Positions 7,609-14,313 of a stretch of 19,493 bases of DNA are shown piece by piece. The DNA is taken from the NCBI GenBank assembly GCA_023450745.1, contig JAEXGR010000074.1, positions 1-19,493 of the forward strand. Direction: 5' to 3'. The translations under genes and the position numbers were made by a program. Below the pieces are notes generated by a model that was given only the letters and a program-made list of their open reading frames with translations, searched no databases and was not told the origin of the DNA. Within the stretch, counting starts at the first letter, position 1. Each line of letters begins with the position of its first letter. Source of the stretch: Synergistota bacterium (GTDB lineage: Bacteria; Synergistota; Synergistia; Synergistales; Synergistaceae).

Positions 7609-9729
7609 TTATGGCTTCGGCGCGGTCAGCTTCCCCCGGTTGTCTTCGAAGGTCTTTTTGCATTCTTGGTTCCGGCAGAGCCAGAAGAAGCCGCGTTTGC
7701 CCTTTATGCGCACGCATAGATGGCCGCAGAGGGGACATGCCGCCGTTTTTTGCGGTTTGCCCCGCTCGTTGGAAAGAATCAGGCCGCAGTCGCTGCAGGC
7801 CCAGAATTTGTTTTTTTTATCTCTGCCGACGCGCAGCAGCATTCGGTTTCCCTGGCATCCGGGGCACTTGGCCCCCTGCGGCTCTGCCTCCTGCGGCCTG
7901 GCGGGGAAGTATTCCCGGGCGGTTTTTTTGCGCTGCGCGGTTATTTCTCTTACGGTATCGGCGATTTCACCAATGAATAAATCCGGATCTCTCCGCCCCT
8001 CCTGGATGTCGCGCAGGGCCGCCTCCCAAAGCGCCGTCATGTCGGGCCTGCGCAGCATGTCGTCGACCTCCTCGATGAGCTTGCGTCCCTTCGGCGTCGA
8101 GACAAGCGCCTTTTTGTCTTTGACGATAAACTGGCGCTGCTGAAGCGTCTCGATGATCTTTGCCTGGGTGGCGGCCGTCCCGATGCCGGAAGTCTCTTTG
8201 AGGATTTTCTTTATGCCTGGGTCTTCGACGTAAAGGTGGATGTGGTTCATCGCGTCAAGCAGCGTCGATTCCGTAAAGCGTTTGGGCGGCGCGGTCTTTT
8301 TTTCCGAGATCGCAAGTTCCCTGACGCCCACCGGCTCGCCGATTTCAGCGTCGGGGATTTTTGCCTCCGGCTCACGTTCGCCGTCATCCGTATCCTTGTC
8401 CTTGGCGTACAGCAGGTGCCAGCCCTCTTTTATACACTGGCGGCTTGCGGCTTTGAAAAATTCCCCTTCGATATCGTATTCAATCGAGACGGCCGCGAAC
8501 TCCTGCGCGGGAAGGAAGAGGGCGGCGTAGCGCCGCGACACGAGGCCGAAGATGATACGCTCCTCTTCGTTTAAATTTTGCGGCATTTCCCCCGTGGGAA
8601 TGATCGCGAAATGTTCCGCGATCTTCTCCGTATCCCATGCCGCTGCCTTGATGTCTGTATCGAAGGGATAGGCCTCGTATTCGGGGTTGGCGCGCTTGAT
8701 GACGTCAAGGACGAGCGCTCTTTTTTCGTAGAGGGATTCGGGGAGATATGAGCAGTCGGAGCGCGGGTAGGTGGTGTATTTCAACTCATAAAGACGCTGC
8801 GCGATCTTCAGGGTGTCGGCGGGCGAGATGTCAAATTTTTTCGCCGCCTCGCTTTGCAGCGTGGGCAGGGAATGCGGCAGCGGGGGGTTGGCCAGCGCCC
8901 TCTTTTTCTCGAAGCCAGAGACGCGTCCTATTTTGCCGGCGAGCTTTTTTTCGAGCCGGACGGCGACGCCTCTGTCGATGAGGCGCCCCTCTTCATCGAG
9001 CCCTTCCTGGCCTTCCTGCGGTCTCCACGAGGCGATAAATTCCCCGTTCTTGACGACGCTGCGCGCCTTGACGTCGTAGTACGGCTTGGAGATGAAATTT
9101 TCTATCAACAGGTCGCGGTTTACCACGAGCGCGAGCGTGGGGGTCTGAACCCTGCCGACCGATACGATTTCCCCCCTGTTTCTTTCGGTGGTGCAGGTGA
9201 ACAGTCTCGTAAGGTTGAAGCCGAAGAGCCAGTCGGCCCGGTGGCGCGACTCCGCCGAACTCGAAAGGCTTTGGTAATCAAGGTTAGGGCGCATCTCGCC
9301 CATTGCCTTTCGGATCGCGGAGGCGTTAAGGTCGGTGATGAGCAGACGCTTTACCTCACCCTTGAATTTGAAATAATGGAGTATTTCGTCTACGAGCAGC
9401 TGGCCCTCTCTGTCGGCGTCGCCGGCGTGGACGACGGTTTCGGCTTCTTTGAGCAGTCTGCCGATATTTGCCAGCAGATCTTTTTTCTCCTGGTCCGGAA
9501 ACTTCGGCCATTCCCGCGGGATTATCGGCAGCGGCGCGACGCGCCATTTTTTGTATTCGGCGTCGATCATATCCGGCGTCTGCATGGTTAAAATGTGTCC
9601 GGCCGACCAGCAGATAACATCCCCGTTATCCATCGTGACCGACAATCTGTCGCGTGATTTTATCTTACCCGGATGAGCCTCGGCAATAGCCTTTGCCAAG
9701 GATGCTTTTTCTGCGATGAAGAGTCTCAT
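7609..9729 (-). CDS. topB: DNA topoisomerase III (type IA)
   Basis: It cuts one DNA strand through a 5'-phosphotyrosine link, passes the other strand and reseals, decatenating replicated DNA in the cytoplasm. The 706-residue protein begins with a Toprim domain whose acidic motif HAGDADREGQ (D104, D106, E108) binds Mg2+. The core has the catalytic tyrosine Y321 in TTYPRSDCSYLPE, closely resembling E. coli TopB. The C-terminus has two four-cysteine zinc-ribbon modules (CPGC...CSDC and CPLCGH...CRNQEC), a tail beyond the minimal enzyme. ATG 9729 has GGAGG with a 7-base spacer; an in-frame upstream start at 9777 lacks such a site and would add 16 residues foreign to the family. It stands alone, divergent from the sugar kinase. 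Confidence 0.95.
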   Translation of the reverse strand: MRLFIAEKASLAKAIAEAHPGKIKSRDRLSVTMDNGDVICWSAGHILTMQTPDMIDAEYKKWRVAPLPIIPREWPKFPDQEKKDLLANIGRLLKEAETVVHAGDADREGQLLVDEILHYFKFKGEVKRLLITDLNASAIRKAMGEMRPNLDYQSLSSSAESRHRADWLFGFNLTRLFTCTTERNRGEIVSVGRVQTPTLALVVNRDLLIENFISKPYYDVKARSVVKNGEFIASWRPQEGQEGLDEEGRLIDRGVAVRLEKKLAGKIGRVSGFEKKRALANPPLPHSLPTLQSEAAKKFDISPADTLKIAQRLYELKYTTYPRSDCSYLPESLYEKRALVLDVIKRANPEYEAYPFDTDIKAAAWDTEKIAEHFAIIPTGEMPQNLNEEERIIFGLVSRRYAALFLPAQEFAAVSIEYDIEGEFFKAASRQCIKEGWHLLYAKDKDTDDGEREPEAKIPDAEIGEPVGVRELAISEKKTAPPKRFTESTLLDAMNHIHLYVEDPGIKKILKETSGIGTAATQAKIIETLQQRQFIVKDKKALVSTPKGRKLIEEVDDMLRRPDMTALWEAALRDIQEGRRDPDLFIGEIADTVREITAQRKKTAREYFPARPQEAEPQGAKCPGCQGNRMLLRVGRDKKNKFWACSDCGLILSNERGKPQKTAACPLCGHLCVRIKGKRGFFWLCRNQECKKTFEDNRGKLTAPKP

Positions 9730-9890
9730 GTTCTGCCTCCGTTCTTTTGTCTTTATTTTATATGAGAAGCGAGGCAAATGACATGTATGAGGGGCGCGGT
9801 ATGGGAAAATTTTTATGACGGCAGAATATGTGGGGATTACGGCCTGTTTTTTGACGAGAACGCGCCCCTTTGCCGCGCCGTCCAGATATT

Positions 9891-9919
9891 TTGACCGGGC
9901 GGCGCCGCCGTGCTACATT
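9891..9919 (+). promoter_or_regulatory. Promoter of the PfkB kinase gene, with palindromic spacer
   Basis: TTGACC (9891-9896), a 17-base spacer and TACATT (9914-9919) precede the kinase start by about 55 bases. The spacer contains the perfect 12-bp palindrome GGCGGCGCCGCC (9899-9910), which could be a repressor site or chance in GC-rich DNA. Confidence 0.5.
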
Positions 9920-9975
9920 AAATACAGGCCGCGCCGCGGCCGCCGGGCAATTGTCGTCATGTGGAGGGAAACGGG

Positions 9976-10872
9976 ATGAAGGTATTATGTTTTGGCTCTC
10001 TGAATATTGATTATACCTACAAGGTAAAGCATTTTGTAAGAAAGGGCGAGACCTTATCCGCCGATTCGCTTCACATCTTCAGCGGCGGAAAAGGGCTGAA
10101 CCAGGCAATCGCCCTGTCAAAGGCGGGAGCGGCGGCCTATATGGCCGGCTGTGTCGGCGAGGACGGCGTTTTTCTGTTGAAAGAGCTGAACGCGGCCGGC
10201 GTGGATACAAGATATGTCCGTGTCCTGCATGAGGAGCGGACGGGAAACGCGGTCATCCAGAATGACAGCGAGGGGGATAACTGCATCATCCTGTACGGCG
10301 GCGCCAACCGGGCCGTCACCAGGGCGCAGGCGGACGAAGTCTTGAGCGGTTTTCAAAGGGGAGACTGGCTTTTGCTGCAAAATGAGATAAACGAGCTTCC
10401 CTATATCATTGAACAGGCGCACGCAAGGGGAATGCGGGTCGTCCTGAACCCTTCCCCGATGGAGGAGGCCGTTTTGAACTTTCCTCTCGAAGATGTTGAT
10501 TGTTTTATGTTGAATGAAGTGGAGGCGTCGCAGCTTCTGGGCCTGTCGGAGGACTATCCGGCGGAGGCGCTTGCGCGGTCGGTGCGGGAGAAATTTCCGC
10601 GGGCGGAGATCGTTCTGACCGTGGGCGAAAGGGGCTCCGTTTACAACGGCGGCGGCGAGGGCTTCCATCAGCGCGCTTATCCGGCGGAAGCGGTCGACAC
10701 GACCGCCGCGGGAGATACGTTCACCGGGTTTTTCATCGGCGGCCGCCTCCGCGGACTCTCGGCGCGCGAGGCGATGGCGCACGCCGCCAAGGCGGCGGCG
10801 ATCGCGGTCGCCAGGCCGGGAGCCGCGCCCGCGATTCCCACGCTGGCTGAGGTTATGGCCTGTTTTCCCTAA
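9976..10872 (+). CDS. PfkB/ribokinase-family sugar kinase
   Basis: It phosphorylates a sugar or nucleoside using ATP; a ribokinase-like activity is most likely, but the substrate cannot be fixed from sequence. The 298-residue protein has the N-terminal PfkB signature FSGGKGLNQA (GGKG at 37-40) and the C-terminal signature DTTAAGDTFTGFF, with the catalytic Asp at 247 beside the anion-hole Ala-Gly. Length is normal for the family. ATG 9976 is preceded by GGAGG (9963-9967) with an 8-base spacer; an in-frame GTG at 9961 overlaps that site and is rejected. No transporter or isomerase genes are adjacent. Confidence 0.88.
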   Translation: MKVLCFGSLNIDYTYKVKHFVRKGETLSADSLHIFSGGKGLNQAIALSKAGAAAYMAGCVGEDGVFLLKELNAAGVDTRYVRVLHEERTGNAVIQNDSEGDNCIILYGGANRAVTRAQADEVLSGFQRGDWLLLQNEINELPYIIEQAHARGMRVVLNPSPMEEAVLNFPLEDVDCFMLNEVEASQLLGLSEDYPAEALARSVREKFPRAEIVLTVGERGSVYNGGGEGFHQRAYPAEAVDTTAAGDTFTGFFIGGRLRGLSAREAMAHAAKAAAIAVARPGAAPAIPTLAEVMACFP

Positions 10873-11001
10873 TAGAGGGTGCGGCAGTTTTAATTAAAAT
10901 GTTTCCAAGAACGCTAATCGTATGTTATGCTAGTCTGGATAGAGGTGAAATGGAGATATAATGCCATTTAAACAGACGCTGCTTTTAGAGGAGGAGATAG
11001 A

Positions 11002-11478
11002 ATGGAAGGACTGGCGGATCTGATAACGGCGAATCCGGTGATTTTCTGGCTCATCGTGGCGATCGCGGCCGGGGTGCTTGAGGCGGCGACGGTGGGCCTT
11101 GTCTCGATTTGGTTTTCGCTCGGCGCGCTGGGCGCGATGCTGCCCGCCGCCTTTGACGTGTCCTTTAATTACCAGATCGTCGTTTTTATCGCGGCAAGCG
11201 TCGCGGCGATGATCTTCACGCGGCCGTTTTTGAAAAACATCCTGCGCGTCGAAAAGACGGCGACGAACGCCGACTCGGTGATCGGCCAGAAGGGGGTCGT
11301 GGTATCGCCGGTAGACAATATCCTCGAAAAGGGGCGCGTTCTGGCGGGCGGCCTTGAATGGGAGGCCCGCACGCTGGACGGAGCGGGTCTTGAAAAGGGA
11401 ACGGTCGTCATCGTGAGGGAATTGCGCGGGGTGACGCTGATGGTGGAAAAAATATCCGGTATACGGGAGGAAAGATAA
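11002..11478 (+). CDS. NfeD-family membrane protein
   Basis: This small integral membrane partner of SPFH/stomatin proteins has 158 residues. Hydrophobic helices span about residues 9-70 (FWLIVAIAAGVLEAATVG, IVVFIAASVAAMIF), and a soluble C-terminal OB-fold-like domain follows from about 90 (GQKGVVVSPVDNIL to the end). This is the short NfeD type without the N-terminal ClpP-like protease. AGGAGG at 10989-10994 lies 7 bases before the ATG. Its stop is one base before the stomatin start, so the two form an operon, the standard arrangement for the family. A role in membrane-domain organisation or quality control is family knowledge, not visible here. Confidence 0.9.
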   Translation: MEGLADLITANPVIFWLIVAIAAGVLEAATVGLVSIWFSLGALGAMLPAAFDVSFNYQIVVFIAASVAAMIFTRPFLKNILRVEKTATNADSVIGQKGVVVSPVDNILEKGRVLAGGLEWEARTLDGAGLEKGTVVIVRELRGVTLMVEKISGIREER

Positions 11479-11479
11479 A

Positions 11480-12418
11480 ATGCTGTCGACAATGCTGCTG
11501 ACTTTTATTGTACTGATATTGGTGATGGTCGTCGCCGCGAACGTGCGCATCGTGCCGCAGGGAAGCGTCTACGTCCTGGAGCGTTTGGGAACGTACTTCT
11601 CGACCTGGGGGCCGGGGCTGCACGTCAAGCTTCCCTTCATCGACAGGATCGCGAACAAGGTTTCCGTGAAGGAGCAGGTTGTGGATTTCATGCCGCAATC
11701 TGTGATCACCAAGGATAACGTTACGATGCAGATAGACACCGTCGTCTTTTTCCAGGTGACGGACGCCAAGATGCTCACCTATGGCGTGGAGCACCCGCTC
11801 GCCGCCATTGAGAATCTCACCGCGACGACGCTGAGAAACATCATCGGCTCGATGGAACTGGACCATACGCTGACTTCGCGGGACCATATTAATTCGAGCA
11901 TTACGGAGACTCTCGACAAGGCCACCGACAAGTGGGGCATCAAGGTCAACCGCGTTGAAGTCAAGAATATCGTTCCGCCGCAGGAGATCATGGCGGCGAT
12001 GGAGCGCCAGATGAAAGCCGAACGGGAAAAGCGCGAATCGATACTGCTCGCCGAGGGTGAAAAACAGAGCAAAATTCTCATCGCGGAGGGTGAGAAGGAG
12101 TCCGCCATCCTGCGCGCCGATGCCGTGAAGGAGCAGAAAATCCGCGAGGCGGCGGGCGAGGCGGAGGCTATCCGCGTGGTGCAGAGCGCGGTCGCCGACA
12201 GTATCAGGATGCTCAACGAGGCTGCGCCGACGAAGGAGATCGTCGCGCTCAAAAGCCTCGAAGCTTTTGGCAAGGCCGCCGACGGCAAGGCGACGAAGAT
12301 CATCATCCCCTCGGAGATACAGGGGCTCGCGGGGCTTGCCGCGTCGTTTAAAGAGCTGATGAAGGACGGACCTGAGGCGGAAGACCGGTCCGCCCGCGAT
12401 ACAGGACGCCGTCCCTGA
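11480..12418 (+). CDS. SPFH-domain stomatin/QmcA-like protein
   Basis: This 312-residue membrane-anchored scaffold protein works with NfeD. An N-terminal membrane helix (about residues 4-21) is followed by the SPFH/Band 7 domain (VPQGSVYVLERLGTY onward; SVKEQVVDFMPQSVITKDNV is very typical). Then comes a charged Glu/Ala/Lys-rich coiled-coil region (about 170-240) with repeated LLAEGEKQSKILIAEGEKES. Such proteins form large oligomers on the membrane and are linked to lipid microdomains and protease partners. GGAGG (11466-11470) precedes the ATG by 9 bases, inside the end of the NfeD gene. A terminator follows at 12437. Confidence 0.93.
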   Translation: MLSTMLLTFIVLILVMVVAANVRIVPQGSVYVLERLGTYFSTWGPGLHVKLPFIDRIANKVSVKEQVVDFMPQSVITKDNVTMQIDTVVFFQVTDAKMLTYGVEHPLAAIENLTATTLRNIIGSMELDHTLTSRDHINSSITETLDKATDKWGIKVNRVEVKNIVPPQEIMAAMERQMKAEREKRESILLAEGEKQSKILIAEGEKESAILRADAVKEQKIREAAGEAEAIRVVQSAVADSIRMLNEAAPTKEIVALKSLEAFGKAADGKATKIIIPSEIQGLAGLAASFKELMKDGPEAEDRSARDTGRRP

Positions 12419-12436
12419 TTAACCTATAGTTGATAG

Positions 12437-12470
12437 AGCCGGCGGAATGCTTAGGCATTTCCGCCGGCTT
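12437..12470. terminator. Terminator shared by stomatin operon and convergent reductase
   Basis: AGCCGGCGGAA (12437-12447) pairs with TTCCGCCGGCT (12459-12469). The stem is extended by TGC/GCA with one bulged T around loop TTAG, and a pyrimidine-rich tail follows. It lies between two convergent stops (12418 plus, 12479 minus) and probably serves both. Confidence 0.8.
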
Positions 12471-12478
12471 CGTCTTGC

Positions 12479-13822
12479 TTAACCTTTGCCGAGTTCCCTC
12501 TCTATCAGGTCGCCGGCGACGTTGACGATATCCTTCGGCGTGCCGAATGGCGGGGCGTAGCAGAGCTCGACGCGCGTAAGGTCGCGGGCCGTCGCGCCCA
12601 TGCGAATCGCCGTTGCCATCACGTCGCAGCGTTTATCGACTCCTTGGCCGCCGGTGAGCTGAGCGCCGAGTATCCGCCCCGTACCTCTTTCAAAGACCGC
12701 TTTCATGAAGATGTCCTCCGCGCCGGGATAGTAGCCCGCGTGCGAGGGATATTCCAGGCGAACGCTGCCGCAGTCGATGTTGTGGCGGCGCGCCTTTTCC
12801 TCGTTGATGCCGGTGCAGGCCGCCGTCATGCCGAATACTTTGACGATCCCGCTGTCCTGCGCGCCGTCGTAACGGCTGTCGCCGCCCATGATGTTTTCCG
12901 CCGCCACGCGGCCCTGCCTGCTCGCGGGCCCCGCGAGGGGGACGAAGTCAGGCTCCCGCGTGACAAAGTTCGTCACCTGCACCGCGTCGCCCACGGCGTA
13001 GATGTCGGGGTCCGAGGTGCGCATGCGGTCGTCGGTGATCAGCGAGCCCTTTTTGTTCATCGCCAGCCCCGCCGCCTGCGCGAGCCCGGTGTCTGGGCGC
13101 ACGCCCGCGGCAAGAATCACCATGTCGGCTTTCTTCCTGCCGGGACATAGCTGGACGGCGAGGCCGTCCGTGTCGTCAATCTGTTTCACCTGACAGCCGG
13201 TCTGCACGCCGACGCCGTTTTTCTCAAGGCACCGTTCTATGCGCTCCGCCACCTCGCGGTCGAAGGGCGTCATCAGCCTGGTTCCCATCTCGACGATAAA
13301 GGCGGAGACGCCCCGTTTGCTGAGGTTTTCCGCGCATTCGACGCCGATATAACCGCCGCCGATGACGATGGCGTGTTTTACGCCGCGCGTCTTTATCCAC
13401 TGTTTGATCGCCTGCGCGTCTCCGAGGCTTCTCAGCGTGAAGACTCCCGGCAGCGCCGCGCCGGGGAAGGGCGCGCGGTAGGGCTCCGCGCCGGTGGCGA
13501 TCAGCAGCTTGTCGTAGCTTTCCGTATAACGCCTGCCCCCCGCCTCGACCGTCACCGTTTTCTTGCCTCTGTCGATCGCGGTTACACGGCTGTTCACCCG
13601 CGCGTCAGCGCCGTATTTTTCTTTGAACTCTTCCGGGGTGAAGGGAGTCAGCGAAGATGCGTCCGTTATTTCATCACCGATGAAATAGGGAAGCCCTCAG
13701 GTGGCCAGCGAGATGAAGGGGCCCTTCTCAAACATCACCACCCGCGCCTCTTTAGAGAGTTTGCCGATGCGCGCCGCGGCGGTCGCGCCGCCAGCCACGC
13801 CTCCAATGATCACAACTTTCAT
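12479..13822 (-). CDS. Probable selenocysteine-containing CoA-disulfide reductase/NADH oxidase-family flavoenzyme
   Basis: Members reduce CoA disulfide, oxygen, peroxide or polysulfide with NAD(P)H through FAD and one redox cysteine at about position 42. The frame opens at ATG 13822, with GGAGG nine bases upstream, and encodes 447 residues if the TGA at 13699-13697 is read through. Residues 1-16 hold the FAD motif (VIIGGVAGGATAAAR). The TGA is codon 42 in SLAT-U-GLPYFIG, aligning with the family's FANCGLPYYIG, so selenocysteine replaces the catalytic Cys. An NAD(P)H-binding motif (IVIGGGYIGVECAENL), the second FAD motif (TSDPDIYAVGDA) and the C-terminal dimer motif (LCYAPPFGTPKDIVNVAG) follow undamaged. 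There is no rhodanese extension. The downstream hairpin fits a SECIS. It is divergent from the pfl operon. A nonsense-mutated pseudogene is the alternative, less likely because nothing else is decayed. The substrate is not determined. Confidence 0.88.
13667..13699 (-). promoter_or_regulatory. Bacterial SECIS element with recoded UGA
   Basis: On the minus strand, UGA (13699-13697) is followed after nine bases by UAUUUCAUC (13687-13679), loop GGU (13678-13676) and the perfect complement GAUGAAAUA (13675-13667). The loop starts 18 bases after the UGA, as in E. coli fdhF, and has the G-G-U that SelB recognises. The stem lies inside coding sequence (Tyr-Phe-Ile-Gly-Asp-Glu-Ile) and uses AU-rich codons, including AUA, unlike the GC-rich rest of the gene. 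This suggests selection for RNA structure. No bulged U is obvious. Confidence 0.8.
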
Positions 13823-14072
13823 ATATAACCGCCTCCGCCGCCGCGCTTTTGGTGCGCGACGCAAAATAAGATGACAAGATCGTCTGCCAAGTCCATTTTA
13901 GAGCCCGCGCCCCGTCCCGCAAGCGAAAAAGGTGTGATGAATACCGGTAAAAACACGTAGCGGAGGGGCTCTCCGCCGCGTGTGGGCGCCGGGGCGAAAT
14001 ATTGAGATCGCGGGGCCGGGGCCGGGCCGTCTCGCGCCAAACCGCATAGAAGGGCCTTTTTAGATGTTTTTG

Positions 14073-14086
14073 ATTTTTGCAAAAAT
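14073..14086. promoter_or_regulatory. Perfect 14-bp palindrome, candidate operator
   Basis: ATTTTTGCAAAAAT (14073-14086) is a perfect palindrome lying just downstream of the minus-strand -10 box, covering the expected transcription start of the reductase gene. A repressor bound here would block that promoter. The regulator is unknown. Confidence 0.45.
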
Positions 14087-14088
14087 AG

Positions 14089-14115
14089 ATTATATGTCGA
14101 TAATAAGGTTAACAA
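14089..14115 (-). promoter_or_regulatory. Promoter of the selenoprotein reductase gene
   Basis: On the minus strand, TTGTTA (14115-14110), a 15-base spacer and a perfect TATAAT (14094-14089) face the reductase gene, with a long leader of about 260 bases. The -35 box overlaps that of the divergent pfl promoter at GTTAAC (14108-14113). The short spacer lowers certainty. Confidence 0.45.
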
Positions 14116-14137
14116 AAATAGAATTTAAAGCTATAAT
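14109..14137 (+). promoter_or_regulatory. Promoter of the pfl operon
   Basis: TTAACA (14109-14114), a 17-base spacer and a perfect TATAAT (14132-14137) put the start near 14144, just ahead of the ZTP riboswitch aptamer. Confidence 0.75.
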
Positions 14138-14157
14138 GTCTATGTTATATAGAAAGA

Positions 14158-14230
14158 GCCGCGGTTTCTGACGGGTAATTGTGGAGCACCACAGTGGAGC
14201 CGCGGCGATAATGAGCCGACCGTCTGGGCA
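14158..14230 (+). promoter_or_regulatory. ZTP (pfl-motif) riboswitch aptamer
   Basis: This RNA senses ZTP/ZMP (AICAR nucleotides), a sign of low 10-formyl-tetrahydrofolate. Stem GCCGCGG (14158-14164)/CCGCGGC (14200-14206) encloses hairpin TGTGG/CCACA (14180-14193). The 3' domain has the conserved GCCGACCGTCTGGGCA (14215-14230). GACGG (14170-14174) can pair with CCGTC (14220-14224), giving the expected pseudoknot. The conserved GGGCA also forms the 5' side of the terminator at 14226-14256, so ligand binding should prevent termination and turn PFL, a formate source, on. The motif was named for its place upstream of pfl genes. Confidence 0.85.
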
Positions 14231-14256
14231 GCATTCCTCAGGAGCTGCCCTTTTTT
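14226..14256 (+). terminator. Riboswitch-controlled intrinsic terminator
   Basis: GGGCAGC (14226-14232) pairs with GCTGCCC (14244-14250), with inner pairs TCC/GGA, followed by six T (14251-14256). It overlaps the aptamer's conserved 3' segment, making the two folds mutually exclusive. It sits 57 bases before the pflB start, which has its own strong ribosome site. Confidence 0.88.
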
Positions 14257-14313
14257 GTGCTTTGTCACAGGAAAGGGCGCGCGGGGAATGTTTATTTTTA
14301 ACAGGAGGCTGGT

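Noticed and set aside
12479..13597. Reductase gene called as a 372-codon protein starting at 13597
   Set aside because: That start lacks the FAD-binding N-terminus and active site. The true frame continues upstream through the TGA to ATG 13822.
13819..14115. 98-codon minus-strand frame upstream of and overlapping the reductase start
   Set aside because: It contains the reductase's predicted promoter and ends over its ribosome site, has no ribosome site of its own and is rich in low-complexity Gly and Pro.
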